Source: Sodalinema lacuna_A (GTDB taxonomy: Bacteria > Cyanobacteriota > Cyanobacteriia > Cyanobacteriales > Geitlerinemataceae). From it: a stretch of DNA of 64,000 nt. The stretch lies in contig FSSI02000025.1 of assembly GCA_900149785.2 (NCBI GenBank), forward strand, positions 1 through 64,000. The letters run 5' to 3'. Under the pieces are notes generated by a model. That model saw nothing but the letters and a program-made list of their open reading frames with translations. It was not told the DNA's origin and made no database searches. This document shows, in pieces, positions 24,401-33,328 of the stretch; position 1 is the first letter of the stretch; each line of letters begins with the position of its first letter. The position numbers were made by a program, and so were the translations under genes.

Positions 24401-27400
24401 ATGCGGGAAGCCAAACAGCCCGGTGTGCAGTTCAATCGCTCTCCTGACTTGAATTCTATTCGCGCTATATTTCTCCTCATGACCTATTTTTTAACCTCCC
24501 CTCGCAAAAAATCACCCTCTTCTCCTGCGAACCCGAACCCGAACCCGTCTCATACGACTCCTGTGATCCTGGACTCCCTCTTTAATCGTATGAGTGAAGC
24601 CGGTTGGTTAGTAGATTGGCCCAGCGGTAAATTTCTTTCACTGAACCCAGCCGCCGAAACCCTCTACGGACGGCAAGCCAGCCCCGTCTGCACTCCACCT
24701 CGCTGGCAGGATACCATCGCCCCAGAAAATCGAGACTTTGTCTGTCAACAGATTGATCACTACCTACACCAGCGTCAAACCAATCCCAACCAAGCCGATC
24801 TCAACCTCGACTATGCCCTCATTCGCCCCGATGGCCGGCTTCGTTGGGTTCGCAGCCGTATTTGGCAATATGCTGGACCCTCAGGACTCCAACTGCAAGG
24901 GTTAACCCTAGATTTAACCAACCAACGGGAACTCTACGACCAAAAACTGCAATTCGAGAAACTGGCTTCCAATGTCCCCGGTGTCATCTATCAATATGTC
25001 TTGCGCCCCGATGGATCGTCTTATTTTTCTTATATGAGTCCCCGCTGTCGAGATCTCTATGGATTAGACGCGATCGCCTTGGCCGGAGAACCCGATTTAG
25101 CCTGGAGTTTGATTCACCCCGACGATGTCGATCGCTTTAATGCCAGTGTTGCAGAATCGGCAAAAACCCTAACCACCTGGAACCACCAATGGCGCAACTA
25201 TACCCATTGCGGGATTCTCAAGTGGTTTTCCGCCACCGCCCAACCTGAACAGCGGGCCAATGGAGATATCGTCTGGGATGGGATGATGATCGATATCAGC
25301 CCACAGAAACAGGCCGAAGTCGATCGCGATCGCTTCTTCGACTGCGCCTTGGACTTATTCGGCATTGTCGGCTTTGACGGTTACTTTAAGCGTCTGAATC
25401 CCGCCTGGGAGAAAACCCTAGGCTTCTCCATCGACGAGTTGAAAGCGCAACCGTTTTCCAACTTTATCCATCCCGATGATCTCAAACGCACCCAAGCCGA
25501 AGTTGAGAAAATCAGCAACGGCGACAACACACTTTGGTTTGAAAATCGCTATCGAACTCGCGATGGTGACTATCGCTGGCTGGCTTGGCGAACCGTTAGT
25601 TTTCCCGAGGAAGGGTTGATGTATGCCAGCGCCCGCGATATTACCGAAGAGAAACGCATCGAAGCCGAACGAGAACGGCTGATTACCATTCTCGAAGCCT
25701 CACCGGATTTTATTAGTAGTGCCGATCTCACCGGAAATATCACCTATATCAATCAGGGGGGACGAGATATTGTTGGCTTAGATGCGGATGAATCCGCCAG
25801 TCACTATCATGTCGGCAACTTCATCCCCGAGACGATGATAAATTTTTTTGAAACCCAAGCCATTCCTAAAGCGTTGCAGGATGGCGTTTGGAGGGGAACC
25901 GCTAAACTCAAACGTGCTGATGGAAGCTACTTTCCGGTATCTCAAATCATTCTCCATCATCCGGCCACCGACGATCACGAGGGCTATCTCTCGACGATCG
26001 CCCGCGATGTGACGGAAAGCCAAGCGATTCAAGAATGTTTACGGCAACAAGAAGAGTTTTTACGCAGTATTTATGATAGTCAGGGGAACTTAGTATTTGT
26101 TCTCGATCAAGCTGACGATGGGGAATGGCGTTATGCCGATTGGAACGCAAGTACTGAAAAAGTTGCCGGAATCCGCCGCGAGGAGATTCGGGGTAAAACG
26201 CCATTGGAGGTGTTTGGCCCGACTATTGGCCAAGATTTCCTCGATGGCTATTTGCGCTGTCTAGCAGCGCGAGAGACGGTGACGGTGCAACAAACCTTCC
26301 CCGATGGCGATCGCACTCTCTATTTTCAAGCCCATCTGACGCCTCTGTTTGACGCTCAAGGGGAGATTACACGCATCGTTGGCAATGCCACTGATATCAC
26401 AGAACGTAAGGACGTTGAACTGGCCTTAAACGCCTCGAAAACTCGTTATCGCCGCTTAGCACAACAAGAAAAACTTGTCAATAGTATTTCTCAGCAAATT
26501 CGTAAATCCCTGGATCTCAAAACCTTGCTCGATAGCACCGTTCAGGCTATTTACGAAATCTTAGATGTCGATCGCTGCTACCTACTGCTCTACAATGAAA
26601 ATTCCCAAATCCCAGATTTAGAACTCGCCACAGAAGCCAAACGAGAGGATCTTCCGAGTCGTTTGGAAGAGTATCATTCCAGTTTCTTTGAACTGTTGAA
26701 TCATCTGCTTCAGCAACGCCATTCAATTCGAGTCGATCAGCCCAGCAATCTCGAAGATGGTAGATTACGGCAACAGATGAATCAACTCGGTTATCAATCC
26801 CTATTGCTGTTTCCCATCAACAGTGGTGACGGGAACATCGGCACCCTAGCCTGTAGCCGCGAAATCGCCGCCAAACCCTGGAGCGATCGCGATGTCGAAC
26901 TGCTTCAAGCCGTCTGCGATCGCCTAGCCATCGCCATTCAACAAGCCGTACTTTACCAACAATCACGACAATCCGAACAACGGGCGATCGCCAAAACCAG
27001 CGAACTCGAACATACTCTAAAACAACTGCAACAAACTCAAACTCAACTGATTCAAGCTGAGAAAATGTCCGGTTTAGGGCAATTGGTGGCGGGAGTTGCC
27101 CATGAAATCAATAATCCCGTGAGTTTCATCTTTGGAAACCTCGTTCACGCCAAAGAATATAGTCAAGACTTACTTGAACTGATCGGCTTATATCAACAGC
27201 ATTGCCTCGAACCCCATCCTGAGATTAGCCAGTTTATCGAAGAGATTGATCTCGACTATCTCATCGAGGATATGCCTGATCTATTTAGTTCCATTGAAAC
27301 TGGGGCCTTACGGATTCAGAAAATCGTGCGATCGCTGCGAACGTTCTCCCGTCTCGATGAAGCCGAATTGAAAACCATTAACCTCAACGAGAGTCTCGAC

Positions 27401-27856
27401 AGTACCCTGATGATTCTCGCCAGTCGTCTGCGGGGTAATGAGACTCGCCCTGACATCGAGTTAGTCTGTGACTATGGTGAACTCCCCGAGGTGAGTTGTT
27501 ACGCCGGCGCCTTAAATCAAGTCTTTATGAATTTGATTAACAATGCCGTCGATGCGATTGATGATTCGGGCCAAACCCAGGGAGTGTTAACCCTAGAAAC
27601 CGCTGTGCATGATAGCAGTGTTGTCATTAAAATTCGTGATAACGGCAGTGGGATTCCCGAAGCAGTCCGCGATCGCATTTTCGATCCCTTCTACACCACC
27701 AAGCCAGTCGGCAAAGGAACGGGCCTGGGTTTATCCATCAGCTATCAAATTATCGTTGAACGCCATCAAGGAACCCTCACCTGTGACTCAACGCCAGGAG
27801 AAGGAAGCACGTTTGCGATCGAACTTCCCCTAAAAAACGATTCAGGACAACCGTAA
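24401..27856 (+). CDS. Multi-PAS, GAF-containing soluble histidine kinase
   Basis: A 1151-residue cytoplasmic two-component kinase without membrane segments. Five PAS domains are spaced along about residues 55-680, shown by repeated patterns such as FNRMSEAGWLVDWPS, SYFSYMSPRCRDLYG, FSNFIHPDDLKRTQ and AGIRREEIRGKTPLEVF. A GAF domain follows (about 700-860: QQIRKSLDLKTLLDST, CYLLLYNEN). The kinase core has phospho-accepting H901 in HEINNP and an ATPase domain ending GKGTGLGLSISYQI. The start is uncertain: ATG 24401 or ATG 24479. The kinase core closely resembles that at 7146-10205, so the two share ancestry. No partner regulator is adjacent. Confidence 0.9.
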   Translation: MREAKQPGVQFNRSPDLNSIRAIFLLMTYFLTSPRKKSPSSPANPNPNPSHTTPVILDSLFNRMSEAGWLVDWPSGKFLSLNPAAETLYGRQASPVCTPPRWQDTIAPENRDFVCQQIDHYLHQRQTNPNQADLNLDYALIRPDGRLRWVRSRIWQYAGPSGLQLQGLTLDLTNQRELYDQKLQFEKLASNVPGVIYQYVLRPDGSSYFSYMSPRCRDLYGLDAIALAGEPDLAWSLIHPDDVDRFNASVAESAKTLTTWNHQWRNYTHCGILKWFSATAQPEQRANGDIVWDGMMIDISPQKQAEVDRDRFFDCALDLFGIVGFDGYFKRLNPAWEKTLGFSIDELKAQPFSNFIHPDDLKRTQAEVEKISNGDNTLWFENRYRTRDGDYRWLAWRTVSFPEEGLMYASARDITEEKRIEAERERLITILEASPDFISSADLTGNITYINQGGRDIVGLDADESASHYHVGNFIPETMINFFETQAIPKALQDGVWRGTAKLKRADGSYFPVSQIILHHPATDDHEGYLSTIARDVTESQAIQECLRQQEEFLRSIYDSQGNLVFVLDQADDGEWRYADWNASTEKVAGIRREEIRGKTPLEVFGPTIGQDFLDGYLRCLAARETVTVQQTFPDGDRTLYFQAHLTPLFDAQGEITRIVGNATDITERKDVELALNASKTRYRRLAQQEKLVNSISQQIRKSLDLKTLLDSTVQAIYEILDVDRCYLLLYNENSQIPDLELATEAKREDLPSRLEEYHSSFFELLNHLLQQRHSIRVDQPSNLEDGRLRQQMNQLGYQSLLLFPINSGDGNIGTLACSREIAAKPWSDRDVELLQAVCDRLAIAIQQAVLYQQSRQSEQRAIAKTSELEHTLKQLQQTQTQLIQAEKMSGLGQLVAGVAHEINNPVSFIFGNLVHAKEYSQDLLELIGLYQQHCLEPHPEISQFIEEIDLDYLIEDMPDLFSSIETGALRIQKIVRSLRTFSRLDEAELKTINLNESLDSTLMILASRLRGNETRPDIELVCDYGELPEVSCYAGALNQVFMNLINNAVDAIDDSGQTQGVLTLETAVHDSSVVIKIRDNGSGIPEAVRDRIFDPFYTTKPVGKGTGLGLSISYQIIVERHQGTLTCDSTPGEGSTFAIELPLKNDSGQP

Positions 27857-27905
27857 ATTCATCGCGAGTGGATAGAATGATCCCCCAGGGAAGGATTAGG
27901 GCTGG

Positions 27906-28066
27906 TTTCTTCCCTGTTCCCTGTTCCCTGTTCCCTATTCCCTATTCCCTATTCCCTATTCCCTCTTCTTCCCTGTTCCCTGTTCCCTATTCCCTATTCC
28001 CTATTCCCTATTCCCTATTCCCTCTTCTTCCCTGTTCCCTGTTCCCTGTTCCCTGTTCCCTCTTCC
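27906..28066. repeat. Heptamer tract ending at the stop codon of the next gene
   Basis: About 20 units of TTCCCTG and TTCCCTA types alternate through this stretch. The tract ends exactly at the TAG (28067-28069) of the methyltransferase gene on the opposite strand. Confidence 0.95.
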
Positions 28067-29191
28067 CTAATACAACTCAAACTCCAACAAACGACAATCT
28101 AAACCCCCACTGGATAAAGGAATCCGACGAGCGGGCCGTAATCCTACTTCTTTTGCAAGTTCTCGATTTCCAGTAAAGACATACGCCGTCCACCCTTTGA
28201 AGCGTTGCTTAAAAATATCGCCAAGGAGACGATAGAAACTTCGTAGTTCTTGAACATCTCCGAGGCGTTCCCCATAGGGAGGATTACAAATCAATAAACC
28301 GCGATCGCTCGGGGCTTCAATCTCCCGGATATCCTGGGCGCGAAACTCAATGAGATCCTGAACCCCAGCAGCGGCGGCATTCTGGCGGGCCTGTTCTAAC
28401 ACCTCATCATCCACATCACTGCCACCAATATAGGCCGGACAGGTATCTCGACGGGCGGACTGGGCTTCATCTTTTAACGATTGCCAGAGTTCAGCATCGA
28501 AGTCAGGCCAACACTCAAAGCCGAAGCGTTCCCGAAATAGCCCCGGCGCGATATTGGCCGCCTGTAACGCCGCTTCGAGGGCTAGGGTTCCTGAACCACA
28601 AAGAGGATCGAGAAAGGGGAGTTCTGGGGAATAGCGGGCTAACTTGAGGATAGCGGCGGCCAGTGTTTCCTTGAGGGGGGCGGTTCCGACGGCGGCGCGG
28701 TAGCCGCGACGATGGAGACTGCTGCCGGAACTGTCTAAACTGAGGGTGGCGCGATCGCGGTGGATATGGAGATTCAGCCGTAAATCGGGATCCTCGAGAT
28801 CGACATTAGAACGAGCGCCAAACTGTTGTCGCTGTTGATCCACGATGGCATTTTTGACTTGCAGGGCGCTGAAATGGCTATGATTGAGGGCGCGATTCTT
28901 GCCAGTACAGTCGACCGCTAGGGTGTCTTCGGGAGTAAGATACGTTTCCCAGGGGAGCGATCGCACTTCCTGATAGAGTTCCTTCGCCGACGTACAAGAG
29001 AACTCAGTCAGGGGCATTAACACACGAAACAGCGTCCGCCCCCAGAGGTTGGCTCGATAGAGGAGGGCGCGATCGCCTGCAAAGGCGACACCTGAAAAGC
29101 TGGCCTGTACTGATTTAGCTCCCAACTGAGTCAGTTCTTCAGCGGCGATCGCCTCTAACCCTGGTGCTACCGTTGCAAAATACCGTTCCAC
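28067..29191 (-). CDS. THUMP-domain SAM-dependent RNA methyltransferase (RlmL/YpsC-like)
   Basis: A 374-residue enzyme when started at GTG 29191 (VERYFATVAPGLEAIAAEEL). The THUMP RNA-binding domain occupies about 35-165. The methyltransferase domain follows, with the SAM-binding motif FLDPLCGSGTLALEAA near 200 and the catalytic NPPYGERLG near 305, a signature for N2-guanine methylation. The closest characterised relatives are the RlmL half of E. coli RlmKL (23S rRNA G2445) and B. subtilis YpsC. The frame continues upstream to TTG 29224, but those codons encode VLGKVLGK from a 12-bp tandem duplication (29198-29221). The start at 29191 has GGGAAA before it. Confidence 0.85.
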   Translation of the reverse strand: MERYFATVAPGLEAIAAEELTQLGAKSVQASFSGVAFAGDRALLYRANLWGRTLFRVLMPLTEFSCTSAKELYQEVRSLPWETYLTPEDTLAVDCTGKNRALNHSHFSALQVKNAIVDQQRQQFGARSNVDLEDPDLRLNLHIHRDRATLSLDSSGSSLHRRGYRAAVGTAPLKETLAAAILKLARYSPELPFLDPLCGSGTLALEAALQAANIAPGLFRERFGFECWPDFDAELWQSLKDEAQSARRDTCPAYIGGSDVDDEVLEQARQNAAAAGVQDLIEFRAQDIREIEAPSDRGLLICNPPYGERLGDVQELRSFYRLLGDIFKQRFKGWTAYVFTGNRELAKEVGLRPARRIPLSSGGLDCRLLEFELY

Positions 29192-29197
29192 GTCTAT

Positions 29198-29221
29198 TTT
29201 CCCAAGAACTTTCCCAAGAAC
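29198..29221. repeat. 12-bp tandem duplication at the methyltransferase start
   Basis: TTTCCCAAGAAC occurs twice without a gap. Because the unit is 12 bp the reading frame is preserved, so it would add four residues if translation began upstream at 29224. Confidence 0.9.
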
Positions 29222-29277
29222 CAAAACCCAGCTTACGTTAACATAGTTGGGTTTGCATCGCGGAACACAAAATCTCT

Positions 29278-29697
29278 ATGACCCGAGCTATCCTAGAAAC
29301 CGATAAAGGCGTCATCAACATCGACTTTTTTGATGAAGATGCCCCCAACACGGTTAAAAATTTCGTCGAACTCTCTGAAAAAGGGTTTTACGACGGACTC
29401 AACTTCCACCGTGTCATCCCCAACTTCATGATCCAGGGGGGATGCCCCAATGGAACCGGAACCGGCGGCCCCGGCTACACCATCAAGTGCGAGATTAACA
29501 AAAACAAGCACGTTGCTGGAACCCTGTCCATGGCCCATGCTGGTCGTGACACCGGCGGTAGTCAGTTCTTCATCTGCCATGAGCCGCAACCGCACCTCGA
29601 CGGAGTTCATACCGTCTTCGGCCAAACCCAAGACATGGACATTGTCAACGCCATCCGTCAGGGCGACAAAATCAAGTCCGTGAAAATCGAAAAATAA
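29278..29697 (+). CDS. Cyclophilin-type peptidyl-prolyl isomerase
   Basis: A 139-residue single-domain cyclophilin that interconverts cis and trans Xaa-Pro bonds. No signal peptide is present, so it is cytoplasmic. Family motifs are clear: FVELSEKGFYDGLNFHRVIP (about 27-46) with active-site Arg, FMIQGGCPNGTGTGGPGY, the GTLSMAH(A) segment with SQFFI at residues 96-100, and HLDGVHTVFG near 106. It lies 86 nt from the divergent methyltransferase and 18 nt before ahcY, with which it may form an operon. Confidence 0.95.
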   Translation: MTRAILETDKGVINIDFFDEDAPNTVKNFVELSEKGFYDGLNFHRVIPNFMIQGGCPNGTGTGGPGYTIKCEINKNKHVAGTLSMAHAGRDTGGSQFFICHEPQPHLDGVHTVFGQTQDMDIVNAIRQGDKIKSVKIEK

Positions 29698-29715
29698 GCA
29701 CAGCCAACAGAGTTT

Positions 29716-30993
29716 ATGACCGCAACATCCGTACAAATCAAGCATGAAATCAAAGATCCGTCTCTTGCCACCCTCGGCAAGCAACGGATTGACTGGGCCG
29801 GGCGAGAAATGCCCGTTTTGGCTCAAATCCGCGATCGCTTCGAGGCTGAAAAACCCCTAGCGGGCATTAAACTCGTTGCCTGCTGTCACGTGACGACAGA
29901 AACAGCCCATTTGGCGATCGCCCTCAAAGCCGGTGGTGCTGATGCCCTTCTCATCGCCAGCAACCCCCTCTCGACGCAAGATGACGTAGCCGCGAGTCTC
30001 GTGGTCGATCATGGGATTCCCGTCTATGCCATCAAAGGCGAAGACGCCGAAACCTACGAGCGTCACGTCCAAATCGCCCTCGATCATCATCCCAACATCA
30101 TTATCGATGATGGCTCCGACGTGGTGGCCACAATGGTCAAAGAGCGTCAGGATCAGCTCTCGGAACTCATCGGCACCAACGAAGAAACCACTACCGGTAT
30201 TGTCCGTCTGCGGGCGATGTTCAACGACGGGGTGTTAACCTTCCCTGCCATGAACGTCAATGATGCGGATACGAAGCATTTCTTCGACAACCGCTATGGA
30301 ACCGGCCAATCGACCCTCGACGGGGTCATTCGAGCCACGAATATGCTGCTAGCCGGTAAAACCCTGGTGGTAGCTGGGTATGGCTGGNGCGGTAAAGGTG
30401 TCGCCCTACGGGGACGCGGTATGGGAGCCAACGTCGTTGTCACGGAAATCGATCCCGTTCGCGCCATTGAAGCCGTGATGGATGGCTTCCGGGTGATGCC
30501 GATGGCCGAAGCGGCTCCCCTCGGTGATTTGTTCATCACCGTGACGGGTAACAAGCACGTCATTCGTCGGGAGCATTTTGAGGTGATGCGCGATGGCGCT
30601 ATTGTCGCCAACTCCGGTCACTTTGATATCGAGATTGACCTGAAATCCCTCAAAGAGATGGCCAGTGACGTGAAAGCCGTTCGCCCCTTTACCGAAGAAT
30701 ATCGCCTCAACAGCGGTAAATCTGTGGTGGTCTTAGGTGAGGGTCGTTTAGTCAATTTGGCAGCGGCTGAAGGGCATCCTAGCGCCGTTATGGACATGAG
30801 TTTTGCGAACCAGGCCCTAGCTTGTGAGTATCTGGTGAAAAACAAGGGTAAACTTGAACCCGGTCTTCATTCGATTCCTGAAGAGATTGACCGGGAAATT
30901 GCCCGTCTCAAACTTGTGGCGATGGGAATTGACCTCGATAGTCTCACTCCTGAGCAACATGAGTACATCAACTCTTGGCAGTCGGGAACCTAG
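29716..30993 (+). CDS. ahcY: Adenosylhomocysteinase
   Basis: A 425-residue NAD-dependent enzyme that hydrolyses S-adenosylhomocysteine to adenosine and homocysteine, keeping cellular methylation going. Catalytic and NAD-binding segments are visible: LVACCHVTTETAHLA, IDDGSD (about 132), and GYGWxGKGVALRGRGMGA as the Rossmann nucleotide-binding loop. Codon 225 begins with an ambiguous base (n at 30388, NGC); the family has Cys there, so TGC is the likely reading. Otherwise the gene is complete and of normal length. It follows the cyclophilin gene by 18 nt. Confidence 0.96.
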   Translation: MTATSVQIKHEIKDPSLATLGKQRIDWAGREMPVLAQIRDRFEAEKPLAGIKLVACCHVTTETAHLAIALKAGGADALLIASNPLSTQDDVAASLVVDHGIPVYAIKGEDAETYERHVQIALDHHPNIIIDDGSDVVATMVKERQDQLSELIGTNEETTTGIVRLRAMFNDGVLTFPAMNVNDADTKHFFDNRYGTGQSTLDGVIRATNMLLAGKTLVVAGYGWXGKGVALRGRGMGANVVVTEIDPVRAIEAVMDGFRVMPMAEAAPLGDLFITVTGNKHVIRREHFEVMRDGAIVANSGHFDIEIDLKSLKEMASDVKAVRPFTEEYRLNSGKSVVVLGEGRLVNLAAAEGHPSAVMDMSFANQALACEYLVKNKGKLEPGLHSIPEEIDREIARLKLVAMGIDLDSLTPEQHEYINSWQSGT

Positions 30994-31055
30994 ATCGGGT
31001 CGATCGCCCTCCCCTCTTCGGAGGGGTTAAGATCATCTCGGCTGGTGAGGCAACG

Positions 31056-31106
31056 GTAAGACGGGGGCGAAAAGTAAGACGGGGGCGAAAAGTTTTTCGC
31101 CCCTAC
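31056..31106. repeat. Duplicated 18-mer with GGGGCGAAAA hairpin
   Basis: GTAAGACGGGGGCGAAAA occurs twice in tandem (31056-31073 and 31074-31091), followed by the inverted GTTTTTCGCCCCTAC. The second copy and the inverted end form a GGGGCGAAAA/TTTTTCGCCCC stem. The half-motif GGGGGCGAAAAAT occurs again at 41688-41700. Confidence 0.8.
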
Positions 31107-31118
31107 AATACCGAAATA

Positions 31119-31190
31119 CCCTTGCCTCTTGCCTCTTGCCTCTTGCCTTCTCTTCCCCTGTTCCCCGTTCCCCGTTCCCCGTTCCCTTAC
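31119..31190. repeat. Heptamer tract running into the exoD-like start
   Basis: TTGCCTC units are followed by TTCCCCG units and stop a few bases before the GTG at 31195, leaving no visible ribosome-binding site. Confidence 0.92.
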
Positions 31191-31194
31191 TCCT

Positions 31195-31818
31195 GTGCCT
31201 AAGAAACTATCGACAGAGCTTGAGGGCTATTTTTTTGCCGAAGATCGCTGCGATCGCGTCAGTTTGACCGATATGGTGGCGATCGCCGGGGAACGGGCCT
31301 TCGGCTTCCTATTAGTACTATTATCCATTCCTTCGGCGTTACCCATTCCCGCGCCCGGCTATTCGATTCCGTTTGGAATTGTCATTTTTTGGCTTTCGGC
31401 TCAGTTGGCTTTAGGACGAAAACGACCCTATTTGCTGAAACGATGGCTGGCTAAAGATGTTGCCCTAGAGACGGTTCGGGGAATCTTGCACAAAGGACTT
31501 CCCTGGCTACGACGGCTTGAAGTTCTCTCTCGTCCCCGCCTGAGTTTCATCTGTACCCAGTTGTGGGGACGAGTGCTGATTGGCATTGCGCTGTGTTTGA
31601 TGGCAATCTCAATGATGATCCCCATCCCACTCACCAATACCCTGCCGGCGATTGGTGTGTTTGTCACCGGCTTGGGACTATTTGGAGATGACGGTGTCGT
31701 CACCCTAGGGGGATTAACGATTTGCTTGATGGGATTGATCCTAACCACCTCAATTTTGATCTTTGGCTATGAGGCGGTGTCTGTGGTGATTGAGATGATT
31801 AAGACCACCATTCGGTGA
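31195..31818 (+). CDS. ExoD-like (exopolysaccharide synthesis) membrane protein
   Basis: A 207-residue protein with four or five hydrophobic segments (about residues 30-70, 120-155 and 165-195). It matches the ExoD family (Rhizobium exopolysaccharide synthesis protein): conserved GERAFGFLLVLLSIPSALP and PFGIVIFWLSAQLALGR near the N-terminus, and LPAIGVFVTGLGLFGDDG. The molecular role of ExoD is not established. The frame extends upstream through repeats; GTG 31195 is chosen because codons before it are heptamer sequence. Lack of a ribosome site suggests translation without SD pairing. Confidence 0.8.
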   Translation: MPKKLSTELEGYFFAEDRCDRVSLTDMVAIAGERAFGFLLVLLSIPSALPIPAPGYSIPFGIVIFWLSAQLALGRKRPYLLKRWLAKDVALETVRGILHKGLPWLRRLEVLSRPRLSFICTQLWGRVLIGIALCLMAISMMIPIPLTNTLPAIGVFVTGLGLFGDDGVVTLGGLTICLMGLILTTSILIFGYEAVSVVIEMIKTTIR

Positions 31819-31896
31819 GAACCGGGGCCATGACGGCCCAATCCCAGCCGTATTGCCGGTGTTAATCCTGGCGTTATTCTGACCTTAATTCTGGCC

Positions 31897-32406
31897 TTAT
31901 TCGATAAACAAAGCCCGTGAGGTGATATCCTCTCGATTTAAGGGCTGCTCAGAGCGAGGTTCAGTTTCTGGGGGAACTAAGGTTCCGAAGTCCTCGCTGA
32001 CGGGTGCAGGGGTGTGGGCAAATTGTTGGTTATTGAGTCCAACATGAGGCGAGAGTCCTGAGACGGCGGCCACGAACATCGCGGCGATCGCCGTTCCACC
32101 CCAAGCCAGTCGTCGTTGTCGCTGTTGCCGCATCCGAGCAAACACTTTAGCGGTGGTTTCCTCCGCCGACACTGGATTGTCAGCCACAGGCATCAATTGT
32201 ACGCCTGAACTGATACAGGATAACTGTTGATAAATCTGCCGCGCTTCGGAATCACAGGCTAGCAAACGCTCTGCCTGTTTTCGTTCTTCTGGGGTGACTT
32301 CTCCATCGAGATAGCAACTGAGCAAAACAAACAAATCTTCTGTTCGTTCAGCATCGTGAGCTTCGGGGGAGCCTCCAAATTGGTCGTCGAAATGGTTGAG
32401 GGTCAT
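31897..32406 (-). CDS. Probable anti-sigma factor
   Basis: A 169-residue protein when started at M 32406. The N-terminal part (about 20-70) has the anti-sigma helix layout seen in LSCYLDGEVTPEERKQAERL, but no H-x3-C-x2-C zinc motif. A single membrane helix (about 105-125, LAWGGTAIAAMFVAAVSGLS) suggests membrane anchoring with a polar extracytoplasmic tail. It follows the ECF sigma gene on the same strand, with 256 nt between, the usual order for sigma and anti-sigma. Binding of SigG-like sigma is inferred from this neighbourhood and the layout. A start at 32421 is also in frame. Confidence 0.72.
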   Translation of the reverse strand: MTLNHFDDQFGGSPEAHDAERTEDLFVLLSCYLDGEVTPEERKQAERLLACDSEARQIYQQLSCISSGVQLMPVADNPVSAEETTAKVFARMRQQRQRRLAWGGTAIAAMFVAAVSGLSPHVGLNNQQFAHTPAPVSEDFGTLVPPETEPRSEQPLNREDITSRALFIE

Positions 32407-32476
32407 GATGCAATTCACCACCTAGCTGTTCAAAGGTAACAGCGACGTATTTTAGGGTACAATCCGCCACTTCCGT

Positions 32477-32520
32477 AGTTCTACTGAAGTTCTACTGACG
32501 TTTGACTAACGTTTGACTAA
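32477..32520. repeat. 11-bp tandem duplications in the sigma/anti-sigma spacer
   Basis: AGTTCTACTGA occurs twice (32477-32487, 32488-32498), then CGTTTGACTAA twice (32499-32509, 32510-32520), making four related 11-bp units in a row. Confidence 0.9.
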
Positions 32521-32598
32521 CAACAGCTAACTGCCTGTAATCGATTAAAGTTGGTCAAGGGTTAGGGATGATGTAAGCCCTAATGGTCCTGGGACAGA

Positions 32599-32621
32599 CA
32601 GTATGAATACGGTTCATACTG
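32599..32621. promoter_or_regulatory. Perfect 9-bp inverted repeat near the sigma gene end
   Basis: CAGTATGAA (32599-32607) and TTCATACTG (32613-32621) are separated by TACGG. The element lies 41 nt past the sigma gene stop, inside the sigma/anti-sigma spacer. It may be an operator for the downstream anti-sigma gene or a hairpin affecting the transcript; no T run supports simple termination. Confidence 0.5.
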
Positions 32622-32662
32622 GGCTTGACGTATAACCCTGGGTCTAAAGTTCCTGATTCGGC

Positions 32663-33328
32663 TTAACTGTCGATGTAGTTCTTTAATTCCGATTGTAAAC
32701 GATGGCGAGCGCGAGCAATACGGGACTTGACGGTTCCGAGGGAGACGCCTGTAATTTCGGCAATCTCTTCATAGGCCATCCCTTCGATTTCTCGCAACAC
32801 AATCGTGGTGCGGAAGGCTTCAGGGAGGTCGGCGATCGCCAGCCGCAGTTTACTATAAAACTCATCAGTGGCTAGGGCATCATCGGGGCCGGGTTCATCG
32901 GCGGCAATTTCCCACTCTCGTTCCCCATCATGGGTTCTGAAGGTGGCATCGAGAGAGAGGGGAGGACGAACCCGCTTGCGTTTGCGCAGTTCATCGTAAA
33001 ACAGGTTGGTCGTAATACGACTGAGCCAACCTTTGAACTTCACGGGATCTTGGAGTCGGCGGACATTGCGATAAACGCGAATCCAAACCTCTTGTGCTAA
33101 ATCAGAACGATCTTGCCAATCGGGAGCTAGATGATAAAGAACCTTATCAACGTAGGATTGATAGCGACGTAATAGCTCAGCGAACGCGGCCCGATCTGGG
33201 CGAGCGCCAAGCTGGCAACGACGAACTAAGTCTAAATTTGAAAGCTGAGCCGGAGGAACCACGGGTGTTTGGGGAATGGTCGCCTCAACCGCAGACCAAG
33301 ATAATGAAATAGAATGTGTCATGGGCAT
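32663..33328 (-). CDS. sigG: ECF (group 4) sigma factor, SigG-like
   Basis: A 221-residue sigma-70-family factor with regions 2 and 4 only. Region 2 (about 45-120) includes DLAQEVWIRVYRNV and FKGWLSRITTNLFYDELR; region 4 (about 160-215) has LPEAFRTTIVLREIEG and the helix-turn-helix YEEIAEITGVSLGTVKSRI. The N-terminus (about 1-30) is a short polar extension. The pattern matches the cyanobacterial SigG group, whose members respond to envelope or excess-light stress; the symbol is a family-level call. The probable anti-sigma gene follows on the same strand, and a sensor kinase gene is divergent 243 nt away. Confidence 0.85.
   Translation of the reverse strand: MPMTHSISLSWSAVEATIPQTPVVPPAQLSNLDLVRRCQLGARPDRAAFAELLRRYQSYVDKVLYHLAPDWQDRSDLAQEVWIRVYRNVRRLQDPVKFKGWLSRITTNLFYDELRKRKRVRPPLSLDATFRTHDGEREWEIAADEPGPDDALATDEFYSKLRLAIADLPEAFRTTIVLREIEGMAYEEIAEITGVSLGTVKSRIARARHRLQSELKNYIDS

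Noticed and set aside
29293..29826. Minus-strand frame (177 codons) over the cyclophilin gene
   Set aside because: It is antisense to a well-recognised gene and continues into ahcY; no domain is recognisable.
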